A stretch of 20,148 bases of DNA from contig CAYPIE010000100.1 of assembly GCA_964410665.1 (NCBI GenBank), positions 1 to 20,148 of the forward strand, in the 5' to 3' direction. A program made the translations under genes and the position numbers. Position 1 is the first letter of the stretch. The number at the start of each line of letters is the position of its first letter. The notes beneath the pieces are model-generated. The model worked only from the letters and a program-made list of their open reading frames with translations. It ran no database searches and had not been told where the DNA came from. Source of the stretch: CAYPIE01 sp964410665 (lineage in GTDB: Bacteria > Planctomycetota > Planctomycetia > Gemmatales > Gemmataceae). Positions 1 to 12,200 of this stretch are shown here, in pieces.

Positions 1-270
1 GGCCAGTGACTCGACGGTCGGCTCGAGGCCAAAGACCGCCGTCAAGGCCGTCTGGAAGACTGCCGCTCCGGCCATGCACTCGATGAACGCTCCCGCGGTC
101 TGAGATACCATCGCACGGTATTCGCTGACCGCGGTTAAACCACTGGGGTCAGTGGCGTTGATCGGCTCATTATCAACGAAGGTGTACGGATTGGCGCTGG
201 CGCTCCAGCCGAGCGGGTCTTCGCTGAGGAAGCGGCCTTGCTCCGGGGCGTACCAGCGGGCACGGAAGTA
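1..270 (-). other. RHS repeat-associated core end and start of variable C-terminal tip
   Basis: Residues 5445-5489 read YFRARWYAPE, then FLSEDPLGW, NPYTFVDNEPINATDPSGL. This is the canonical RHS-associated core terminus, with its two DPxG motifs (Asp 5462 and Asp 5485). In known RHS and TcC proteins these aspartates carry out self-cleavage just after the second DPxGL. By analogy cleavage would fall after Leu 5489. The 45 residues after it (TAVSEYRAMVSQTAGAF ...) are hydrophobic/Ala-rich and begin the variable tip, which is cut by the window edge. Its activity cannot be told. Confidence 0.85.
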
Positions 271-3200
271 TTGCAACTGGTTGCCCGGTGCGTGTTCGCG
301 GCCCTGAAAGCCGTAGCGGTCGACCGTCCCTGTTTCGTTAAGTACCTGGCCGAACGCGTCGTAGCTGCGGCTGGCCACGACCTGGCCCGCGGCGTCGACG
401 ATGTCGTGAACGGTGCCCAGCCGGTCAGACAGGTAGAAGCCAACTCCCGCGTCGGGCTGCCAGCGGGCCAGCACTTGATCGATGCGGTCGCCGAACAGGT
501 AACGGGCAGTCAAGGTGCCATCCTCGGCGACTTCGGCCCACACGTGATCGCCGTCGTAAAGGAAGCCGGTCGTCTCCCCGTCAACGGTTTCGCGGAGCCG
601 GCCGTCGAAGGCATCGTAGGTGTAGCTCGCGTTCCGTAGCACCACCCCGGTTGCGTCGCGGTCGGTGACCTCGATCAGGCGGTTGCGGTAGTCGTAGGTG
701 TAGCTGGTGACCTGGCCGGTGGTTCTCTCAGTCTGCTCGATTAGGTTGCCCTCGGCATCGTAGACGTAATCGTAACCATCGTCGGCGCGCAGGCGGTTGC
801 CCGGTCCAGTCTGCCCTCCGTTGCTGCTACGGTTGCCGTTAGGGTCGTAGTCGTAGCTGCGGTCGACGTCGCCGGAGTGGTCGACGTCGAGCAACTGGCC
901 AACCGGGTCGAGAGTGTATGTCCAGGTCTGGCTGTGATGGGTTTCGCTGACCAGGCGGCTTAAGGCATCGTAGCTGTAGTTGTACTCGGTAATGGGTGAG
1001 TCGTCGCCCCGAGTCTGACGGATGCCGGCCAGGCGGCCGGCCGGGTCGTAGTCACGGGTTTCCTGGACAGCCAGGGTAGCGGCGGGGTCATCGACCCAGC
1101 GGTCGAGCTTGACCATCTGACCCGCGGCGTTGTAACCGAACTCCATCCGGGTGGTGGCTAGGTCGGCTCCCTGCCAGGTCCGGGTTTGGAGCAGGTCGCG
1201 TTCATCGTAGAGCGAGGCAATGCTGAATCCGAAGTTGTCGGCGACTCGAGTGCGGTTACCGACCGCATCGTAATCCTGGGTCAGGATCAGCTGGGGCAAG
1301 TTCGGGGTACCCGTGTTGTCAACCTGAGTGAGGCGGTCTAATTCGTCGTAGGTGTAGGCGTACTGACTGAAGGGATCCTTGACGCCAGTGAGGTTACCGA
1401 CCGGGTCATAGGTGGACAGCATGCTGTAAATGGTGTTGCCCTGGGTATCCAGCCAGTGCTCGGCAGTAGGCCGGTCGAGCTCATCGTAGTCGAACGCGCG
1501 TACGCGGCCGTTGCGGTCGGTAAGGCGAGTCAGATTACCGACCGGGTCGTAGTCGAAGGTTTTCTGGGCGTTGAGCGGATCGGTCTGGGTAATCAGGCGA
1601 TTGAGTTCGTCATATTCGTAGAGCGTGGAGTTGGTCAACGCATCGGTCAGGCTGGTTAGATTGCCGACCAGGTCATAAGTCGAGGAGGTGGTGCTTTCAC
1701 GCGCGTCGGTCCACGTCTGTGGGCGGTTGAGTTTGTCGTAGGTGTAGACAGTGACTTGATCGAGCGGATCAATCATACGAAGCACGTTGCCGACCGCATC
1801 GTACTCCCAGGTGAACATTTCACCCGCGGTGTCGACTCGTTCGATGAGACGATTCAGAGCGTCGTAGCGGAACCGATCCGTCCGGCCCAGGGGGTCGATC
1901 ATGGCCAGTTGGTTGCCGACTGGGTCATATTCGTAGCGGCTGATCGCTTCGCTGGGGTCGCTCATACGGACCAGCCGGTCACGGTTGTCGTAGAAGTAGT
2001 GGCTGGTGTGGTGGTTCGCATCCGTCAAAGACAGCAGGTTGTTAACGCCATCGTATACGTAGACGGTTTCGCCGTCCCGGGCATCGGTCACGCGCACTAG
2101 ACGGTCCAGACTATCGTAGCCAAAGCGAGTGGTGTGGTTGTTGGCATCCGTAAGACTGATCAGGTTGTCGACCGCGTCGTAGCTGATAGTCGTGACCTGG
2201 TCCAGAGCGTCCGTGATGGTCGTAAGCCGGTCACGCTCATCGTAGGCGTAGGTCGTGGTGTGCTGGTTCGCATCTTCGACGCTGGTCAGGTTGTTGGCCG
2301 CGTCATAGGTGTAGGTCGTGGTGTTGTCGAGTGCATCATTGACCTGCATCAAACGGTTGTCGTTGTCGTAGGTGTAGGTGGTCACCCGGTCGAGCGGGTC
2401 GATCTCCTGGATGAGGCGGTCGGCGACATCGTAAACCATCCGCCACTCCGCCCCAATTGCATCAATCATGCTAGTGCGGCGACCCAGTGCATCGTAGCGG
2501 TACTCGGTCACCCGTCCCAGCTCGTCGATGACCTTCGACACCCGGCGGGCGTTGTCGTACTCGATGGAGCTCCGTTGGTTGAGCGCATCCTCAACCCATA
2601 GCGGTAGGCCAACCACGTCGTAGCCATAGCGGGTCGTATACCCGTTCTCATCGGTGATCTGGGTTACCCCGCCAAACTGGTTGTAGTGGAAGGAGCGGAA
2701 CGTCCCGTCCGGGTAGATCACACGGGTGGGCAGGCGTTGCTCGGAGGCGTACTCGAAGAGGGTCACATGCCCGTTCGGGTCGGTTGAGGTTTGGACCAGG
2801 CCACGTTCGTTGTAGGTGAATGTAGCAACATACCCGCCCGGGTCAGAGGCGCGGACTTGGTTGCCAAGCGGGTCGTATTCGTTGACCCCCAGGCGTTGCC
2901 GCGGGTCTTGCCAGGTGAGGACATCGTTGAGGGCGTTGTAGGTGTAGGTCCAGGTCTGGTCGCCAGCGTTGGTATAGCTGGTCAGGTTCCCCCGCTCATC
3001 GTAGACCGAGCGCTGGACGTGGCCGCGAGGGTCGGTGACCTGGGTAAGGTTGTCATCTGCATCATACTCGTACGACCAGGTGTATCCGAGTGGTGTCTTC
3101 TCCGAGAGGACGTTGCCCCGGTCGTCGTAGACCAGGGTGGTAGCGTGACCCAGTGGGTCGCTGACCACCTCGGTCTGGGCCAAGAGGTCGTAGTCCATCT

Positions 3201-6200
3201 CGAAGCGGTTGCCCTCCTCATCGACGATGGCTACCAACCGCCCGTCATCGTTATACTCCATGCGGGTCGAGGGTACGCACTCGCAATCGGACTCGACCAG
3301 CTCCAGGTAGTGGGCAGGATCCGTGCGGTAGTGCATACGTGTGACGAAGCCGGTCTGGTCTACCACCTCCACCAGGTTCCCGTGAACGTCATAGCGATAG
3401 ACGATCGGGTTACCGTCGGGGTCGATGATCCGTTCGATGCGGCCTAGGGCGTCGCGGACGTATTGGACCGAGACGCCGGTGTCGCTAAAGATGCCGTCAC
3501 CGGTGAAGCGGAGAGTGTTGCCGTTGAGGTCGTGGATTGACCGCAGACCATCGAACTGGTCGAAGGTGTAGGTGACCTGATCCTTGGTGGTCAGACGGTA
3601 TTGGCGTGGATTCCAGCCGCCGACGCCGACCAAGTACAGGCGGAAGCGGCCATCACTTTCTTGCTGCAGCGGCACCCGGTCGACCTCGAGGGTGTCATAG
3701 ACGCCTGGGTCGGCCACAAACCGGGGATACCAGTAAGCCCCGAGTAGCCCAGCCTGGACTTCAGGATCAAAAGTGAAGCCAACGCGGCGTCCGTCGGGCA
3801 TTGTCACATAGACACGTGTGCCAATCTGAAAGCCAACCTCGCCAAAGGGGTTGCCCGCCAGATCTTGTGGTACGGTCTCACGAATACGCGGATCGTAGCC
3901 CATACCGAGCCGCCAGCCGAAGCCAAAGTCCTGGGCCTGGTCGGCGGTGAGGCTGTCGTAGAGCCGAGTGATCGTGATTGGGATGCCGGCCAGCGGCAGC
4001 TGCAGGTCGGTAAACACCTGCTGGAAGTCACCCAGCTTGGCCTGGCCCTCGATGGTGAGCGGGAACTCCTCGATCCGCTTCAGGCCATTGACATCCTGGG
4101 CGGTGATCCGCACCGTGTAGGCGTCATTGTCGAGTAGGGTCGGATCCAGAGTGGTCAGGCGGCCATCGGCGGGAACGACGATCCCTTCGCCGATGCGACG
4201 CCACTGGCCACTTCCCGTCCGGCTGACTTCGACGTGGTAGAACTCTAGGTTGGCCTCGTCGATGGTAGCGACAATGTCGGTCAAGTAGGTGACAACGCCC
4301 CCGGGAGCGGGGCTCTGCAGGGTGATCACCGGCCGGAGGGAGTCCGTCGGGTCGAAGACACGGAGCATCAAGGAAGTCTTGGCCTGATTTCCCACCGCAT
4401 CGGTGACCGTGGCCGCCAGTTCGAGAAGTCCGGGGGTGGTGGCCGTGAAGGTGGTGACACCCTCGGTGTCCAACGTTACCGGCTGGCCGGAGATACGGAG
4501 GGTGCGGGAGGCTATGCCGGAGTTGTCACGGCTGAGCACCTGGATTTGTATGGTTTGACCTACGTCAAGCAGGTTGTCCTCGACCTGGATGGAGACGGTG
4601 GGAGCCTCGATGTCGGCGACTGCCGTCAGGACAAAGCTCAGGTCGGTGGACAGCCCACGTTGATCGGTGGCCCGCACAGTGACGGGGTGGTCACCAAGGT
4701 CGGCGGGTTGGCTGGCCCAGATGGCCTCGCCGGAAAACGGGTTGAGCCTTAGTTCGGCTGGCCCTTCGACCAAGGTGTAGGTCAGCGTATCTTCGGTGTC
4801 GGTAGCCTGGACCTGGAAGCGAAGTACCTTGCCAGGTACAAACTCAGTGGAGGGTGTGAACTCGAAGGTCGGCGGCTGGTTGGCCGCGCGGACGGTGACC
4901 AGAAAGGCTTGTTCGCCGAGGTTGCCAGCCAGGTCACTGGCCTGGACGCGGACCAGGGCAGACCCAAGCTGAGCCGCGGTAGGCGTCCAGGCGATCAATC
5001 CAGTTGATGGATCGATGCTCATGCCGCCTGGAGACGCTGCCAGGGCGAAGGAGACGTCTAGCATTTCGGGATCGTCTGCGGTCACCTGGTAAGTGTAGGT
5101 GACGTCCAAGGTAGCGATCTGCGCCGGGATGGAGTCAATGACCGGGGCGAGGTCCGGCCGAGACGCGGCGACTTCGACAACGAAGGTCTGTCCAGCCGTG
5201 CCGCCCAGATCGTTCTGAACGGCCAGGGTGATGGTGTGCGGGCCGAGCTGAGCAGCTTCAGGCCGCCAGCGGAGTAGTCCGGTGTCTGCGTCGAACAGCA
5301 TCCCATTGGGGGCGGTGACGACACTGTAGGTCAGCGTGGTGCCGCTCGGATTGACGAGGTCTGGCAGATAACGCCATTCTTGCCCAACGACGGCATCAGT
5401 CGTAGGCGTTGAACCCACCACTAAGCCGGCTTGGGCTCCGCCGGAGCCGATGGTCAATACAAAGGCTTGTTCGGAAGCGCCCCCGCGGTTGTCACGGACG
5501 CCAAGACGAATGGAATAGGTCCCCTCGGTCGCGGCCAGAAGGGTAAGTTCGCCGCGAACTGGGTCCAACGTGGCTCCGGCAGGCCCCTCGAGCAAGACGA
5601 ACTCGAGCGGATCGCTGTCTGCATCGACAGCCACTGGGGAATAGCCATAGTCCTCGCCGGGTTCGCCGCGGGTTGGGGGTGCGGACTGGAAGACCGGGGG
5701 CCGGTTCACCGGCGTGGCCGCGACCCAGATTGGGTAACGAAGACGAGCCGTGCCGCCGCGGCCATCATGGGCTAGTATCTCTACCTGCTGGTTGCCAATT
5801 TGATCCAGCCGGGGCGTCCATTGCATTTGCCCTGAGCTAGGATCGATCACCAACCCCTCAGGGCCGACCAGGACCTCGAAGTGTACGGATTCGCCATTTG
5901 GATCGATCGCCCAAATCGAATGGCTGTATGCCCGCTGTGCCACAGCTTCGGTACGCGGACCTAGCACAAACCGGGGCGGCAAGTTCTCCGGGACGGAGAA
6001 CTGGAAGACGGGTGCAAAGCGTAAATGCTCAGTGAAGGCAAATGAGACCCGCACCGCCTCGGAGGAATCGCCGGGTTCCAGACCTTCGGTGGGCAACTCA
6101 TCGTCAAACACCAGGCCCAAGGGATTACTGAGCAAGACCCAGGCGGGGCTCTCGGAAGCCAGCTCGGACCGGACCGGTCCTACCAGTCGACCGGCGGCCA

Positions 6201-9200
6201 GGTTTTCGAGAAAGCCATCAACCCGCAGCTCCCCAGTTGCATGATCATAGGTGGTCTCGGAAAAGCGTAAGTATGTGCCTCGACTCACATCCTCTAGAAC
6301 CGCCGCGCTGGTACCGGTATCGACATCACCTATCAGGTTGAAGGTGACACTCGCCGACTGCCCCCGACTGTCCCAGACCATCACCTCGATGAAGTTATCC
6401 CCCTCAACCAGTTCAAGTGGGGCATAGAAACGGCCGCTGAAGTCCAACGACTGTACCGGACGCCCTTGCACGGTCACGAGGGTAATGGATCCAGTCACGT
6501 CGCCAGGGACAGCTTGCCCAACCAGCAGCAGACTTCCAGCGAGGACCGTTTGGCCATCGCTGTGCGACTCGATGGTCACCGTAGGCGGCGTAAGTGTCTC
6601 CCAGCGGACAATCGATGTGTCCTGAAATGCTCCCAGCCTGGCCAATACCACATCTTCGCCCGGGATGCTGCCCAGATAGTCAAAGCGAGCAATTCCTTGA
6701 ACATCAGTCACCGCAAAGCCGGTGGTCGAGTGGCTCCCGGACACCTCGAAGTCGACCCTTACCCCGGCCACCGGAGTTCCCGCAGCGTCGGTGACCACCA
6801 CCTGAAGGGCCACTGGCAACCCGGGCATGAGTTCAGTAAGCTCGGGAATCAAGTCCAACGCAGCCACATCAGCTACCGGAGCCATGGATAGGCCGCCGAT
6901 GTAGCCATAGCTCTCGGCCGGACCGAATCCGTAAGACAGGATGCCGAAAGGCAGCGTCCCGGTAACCTGGTGGGGACCAGGGCTCACGGTCAGTTGAACA
7001 CCCGCATAACCGCTGTCGCCGATGGGCGTAAACTGGTCCCCAGGTACCAGGGTACCATCCAGGTTGATTTGCCCGATGGTCGCGATTGGGACGACAAGGT
7101 TGAGGTAATGGCCGAGGATCTCAAAACCCTGGATCGACGACACGGTGTAGCGATCCAAATACTGTTCGACCGGTGGGACCAGAGCCATAAACGGGTCCCC
7201 CATGATCATATCCACTTCCGTGCTTCGGGCGAATTGTGCCACCAGTACCGGGCCAGTGGTCTCGATCGCGACCGGATCGGTCAGGATCGCTTGGTGGAAT
7301 TCGCCCCGGTTGAGGGTCGCAACCAACTCGCCATTGAAACGTACCTCGGTTCCATTCGCCGCCGCCAAGATGCGGTAGACCTCGCCACTGGAGCGGGTAG
7401 CCAGGGGCATTGAGACGAAGCGCTGTCCCCAAGTCTCGATCGGCGGGATTTGTTCCACCAGGATATCGGCGCCGTCTTGTCCCCAAGGGATGTAGGCACG
7501 GGAGTGACCACTCAGCAGGGCCACTGGCTGGTCGGCGACAATCTCGGTACCGGTCAAATCGACGGTCGTGAAGTGGTTGAGTTGGTAGACCTGCCCCTGA
7601 TCCAGAGTCACCGTGAACGGAACTCCGGCGGGATGATCCCAAACATCCACCGAAGGGATGATGGTGACGGTGGTGTTATCCTGGGTAGCGACAAGCACAA
7701 ACGAGCCGCCCCGGCCGGAGGTCGGGCTATCCTGGACACCACCGTCGATACTCATGACCAGATATTCGCGCCCCAGTACATCGGTAGGCAGAGCCAGATA
7801 GGCATCGGTGTTCCACTGCTCGTAGCTTGCCGCATAGACCGTGATCTCCCCGATGCTTTGGATCTGGACACCCTTGTCCTCAATGACTTCGCCGCGGTTG
7901 AGGTTCGCGGTCTGGGGCAGAGACACCTCGACCAGTTGACCCGCGGGAATATACACTGTGGTGTGGAAGTTCAGGCCTGGGATCGCGACCTTCGCCGCGG
8001 CGTTGTCGGCGGCGGTGAGGGTAAGGGCGAGCTGGGAGAGGCCAAGGATGGGGTCATTGAGGGTGGCTGGGAAGGCGACCCAAAACGCATCACCCTGACT
8101 GTCAGCGACCCCAGTGGCTTCACGTTGCACCACGGCGATGCCATAACTTCCCTCACGGACTTCGCCTGCGTGTCCTCCGGAGGCGATGAGCGTGTAAGTC
8201 CCGGCAACTGTCAGAGCATCAAGCCACTGGTTCTCAAGCTCATCGGTAAATAGATGATTGCCCGTTGGGTCGAGCAACGTGAAACCAATCCCACCCGGGT
8301 TATCCACAATGGTAAAGGCCAGAGGCTGGCCCGCCGCCGCCGTGAAGGTGTGGAGGATTCGCTCCGCCGGCCGAACGGAATCTGTAAAGACGTTATTCGG
8401 CAAGATCGCTTGACTCATCCCCGGCCAGTGGGAAAGCAGAAATTGATAATTGCCCTCACGAACTTCGAGGTCAAGCCCTCCAGTAGCCACCAGGGTATAC
8501 GTTCCATCCATCGGCAGCGCATCGAGCCACTGATCGTCCACCACATCTGCGAACAGGGCATTCCCCGTGGGATCGAGCAGGGTAAAGGGGATCGCCCCCG
8601 GGTTGTCGAAAATTCTTAGGGCAAGTGGTTGGCTGGCAAAGCCGGCGAAGGTGTAGCGAATGCGTTGGCCACCGAGGACAGAGCCGATGCTGGGGGTGTT
8701 GGGCGTCACCCCCAGCTCGGCATCCTCAGCAGCCGGGGGTCGCAGGACAACGCGGTAGGACCCCCCGGCCAGCGCATCATCTCTGCGACCCCGGATCACC
8801 AGGGTATGTCGGCCGTCCTCAGCAATCTCCGACAGCCATACATCCCGTGTGGTTTGGAAAAAGGCATAAAGGGCACTACTGCCATCGGGGCGTTCTAGGC
8901 TGAACGCAAGCTGATGGGGATTATCCTCGATGGCAAAAATCAGATTCTGGCCCGCCAATAGATCGAAGTCAACACGGACCACCTGGCCTGGAGCAATGGT
9001 CCCTTCGACCGGCACCCCGACGCTCGCGGGCAAAGAGAGATCGGGGGGTACGTCAATCAGCTGCGCCTGGAGGGTACCGGTCTGGTGGATGTCCTGGCGA
9101 GGCTGAACCACCAGGGTGTACGTGCCGTCGCTGGGGAGCAATACGGTGGTGCTATCGGTAGTACCATCCAACAATGCCAAACGATTGTTCTCGGGTTCAA

Positions 9201-12200
9201 ATAGTTCTGCATCACCGGCATCGTCACCGTCTAGGACATCCCAGGCGATCCGCTGGCCGGCCACTCCCTCGAAGGTGTAGACACGCTCGCGGCCGGGCAC
9301 GTCGATGATCGCCTCAAAGGGTTGGTTGAGCAGCAACGGCGCCGGTTCTACCAGAGTAAAGCGATACGATCCGGTCAGATCGAGCAGGCCAGTCCCTCCA
9401 CTCAGAGACAAGTTGTCAACTTGCAGGGTGTATTGCCCATCCTCAGGCAGCAGAATTCCCACCGTGTCACTACGAAGCAGTTCCTCGAGAATGACTCCCG
9501 ATGGCGATCGCAGGGTAAAGCCAAACAGCGACGGGGCATCGGTGTGCAACCCCAGGTAGAGCCGTTGCCCCATCGATCCCAAGAAGAAATACGCATTGAT
9601 CTGGCCTGGAACCGTAATGGCACCATCGACGACCTCACTCAAGGAAATGGCGACGGGGACGGTGGCCGGCACATCCCAGAGCCGGAAACGGTAAGTCGAT
9701 TCCGAGGTGTCGGCGGAGCGTAACTCCAGGGTATACTGCCCACCATTGAGCGTCAGCGAGTCCACATCCGCAAAATCATTCGTAAACCATTCACTGCCAT
9801 CCGGCCCGATCAGCGACCAAGTCGTCCCAGGATAGTTCGTCTGACTATCAAAGAAGAGCCGCTGACCCGGCGAGGCGTTGAAGACAAAACGTTCCCAGGT
9901 GCCAGTGGGCTGCAAAACTCCTTCCACCTCCGTGTCGATCGCAATCGGTGTCGGCGTCGGAGCACCTGGTTCGACGATCTGGAAGGTGTACGCCCCGCCA
10001 TAAAGCAGGTCGATCTCGTCCGTATAGAAATCGGCCCAGATTGACAGCGTGTAATCACCGCTGATCGAAAGGGCGGGCGGGTTCTGACTAGTGAGCACGT
10101 CCGAGAACACCTCGGTCTGGTCGGGACCACGCAGACTCCAATACAGCGTTCCCTGGTTTTGCGACACCTCGAAGGCGAGAGCCTGCCCGGCCATCGCGGT
10201 GAAGGAATAACGATCGACCTCCTCAAATGGTAAGCTGGCCGCGACAATCTCCCCGCTAACCGATTGACCCAGCGTGATCGGCGTCGGCGGGACCATGCTA
10301 TTGCTGATTTGGAACTGGTAAGTGCCCCCACGTGGCCCCTCAGGGTCACCGTTAGCATCAAACTGTGGCTCTGCACGCAGGTACAGGGTGTATAGTCCAG
10401 ACTCGGTAAGTGGTGCTAGCTGGGTATCGACCATCGAGCCATCAACGAGCGTCATCCCCGTCGGCGACGCCACTCGCCAGCGGAACGTGCCCGTGCTCTC
10501 GATCACGTCCAGGCGTAGTTCATTCCCGGCGTTGGCCGCGAAAGCAAACTCGGCCTCAAGATATTCGATCGGGGGCCAGCGTCCCTCGACCAACTCCCCG
10601 ATGCTAATGGATCGTACTGCCGTGGCCGGTACCTGCCAGGGAGTCAAGGTGTACGGTCGAGAGGAAGTATCCCCCTGGGTGAAGATCACCAAGGTGTAGG
10701 TATCCGGGCCAAGGAAGATCTCTTGGTTATAAAAGGGCGCGGCAAACTGGTCGTAGCCATCCGAATAAAACAAGGCCCAGCCAAGGTCGGCATTGCCATA
10801 CCATTGGGCCCATTCAAAGCCCAGGTCACTCTCCAGAACAAACGAGTCACTCTGGGTTACGTCGAAGGTATACGCAGCCAACTGCCCAGCCGAATCGATG
10901 GAGCCACTGACCGGCTCATTGAGGGAGATCGCCGCGGCCGTAAGGTCTCGGGGATCCCACAGCTGGAAACTGTAATTCCCGGTTGTGTAGTCATTGCTCA
11001 CGCTCAGGGTGTAGTTCCCGGCCGGTAAGTCGAGCACACCGGTGAATTCGAAGAAGCCCGTGCCAATCAGGTTGTCGGACTCATCGTGAAGCCTCCAGGT
11101 AAAGTCCTGCTCAAGCCCTTGGATCGGCTGGAAAAAGAGCCGCTTGCTCTCACTGAGGCTCAGCGCATACGACTCGCTGCTGCCCAGGGTAGCGATGGCG
11201 CCCTTGATCAATTGACCCAATAAAATGGGTGGATAATCGGGGTCTGCGATTCCCTCGGGGGCGGGTAGATCGGTGGGAAGCGTGAATGCCTCGGTCGCTG
11301 GCTGCGATCCACCGGGGTTCCACCAGTGAGACGAGCGGCCGGTGGGATATTGATAGACCACCCGGGTACCGCGATCGACGACCCAGAGCTCGTTGCCACC
11401 ATTGGGGTTGAGAGTGACTCCACTTGGCGAGCCATTGGCGGGGTCAAGCTGCCAGGGGTTGTGGCTGGCGTTGCCAAGCCGCATCCCTTGTCGGTTGTAG
11501 GCGAACATCCGGCCGCCTTCGGGCCCATGGTCGACGACATAGATGGTGTGACCATCGGTGACCAAGCCGGTGGGATTGGTGTTCTCAGCCAACAATGGGA
11601 ATGTCTCACTTGGTGGTAGTCCTCCCCGACGCAGTTGGCCGCCATCGGCATAGCGGAACACCCGCAAGTCACCGTCCAAAACCTCGCGACCCACAATCCA
11701 TAGGTCAGTACCATGCAGGCTGATGTCGCGAGCATCGCGGACCTGGAGTGCTTGCCAGGTACCGTGCAGCGAACCATCGGCATCCTGGACGGTCACCCAA
11801 GTGGTGCCATCCGCCGCAGTGCTGACCACCCAGGTGGTACTCCCAGTCGGATCCGTAGCGATTCCGCTCGGGTTTGGATCGGTGGCGTCGATCTCGACGC
11901 GCTGAGAGCCCAAGAAGGTCCCGCTATGGGTATAGCGACTGGTCCATTCACCACCGACCACGAAAAACTTGACCGCTGCGGAGGTTACTGGTTCCGCGAC
12001 CTGCACCGTAAAGTCCGTTGAGGTTTGCACCGGGCAAGCGTGGGCCAACGGGTGGTGCCGCAGAGCCCCGCTGCCGTCGCCCACCACACTGCGGGCGATC
12101 AGCTGTCCACGGACCTGACCGTTCTCGAATAGGCCCTGGGCACGCGGTGCGAGTATGCTGCCCGGAACTTCGATGGCATTGACGTTCAGCGTGGTCGCCT

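Noticed and set aside
135..443. Short minus-strand ORFs in other frames within 1-16600
   Set aside because: They overlap the RHS gene out of frame and have low-complexity Ser/Arg-rich products typical of shadows in GC-rich DNA.
7450..8253. Long plus-strand ORF (267 codons), and many similar ones across 1-16600
   Set aside because: They lie exactly antisense, in codon register, to the giant minus-strand frame, which reads as coherent domains throughout. The plus-strand products have no recognisable family.
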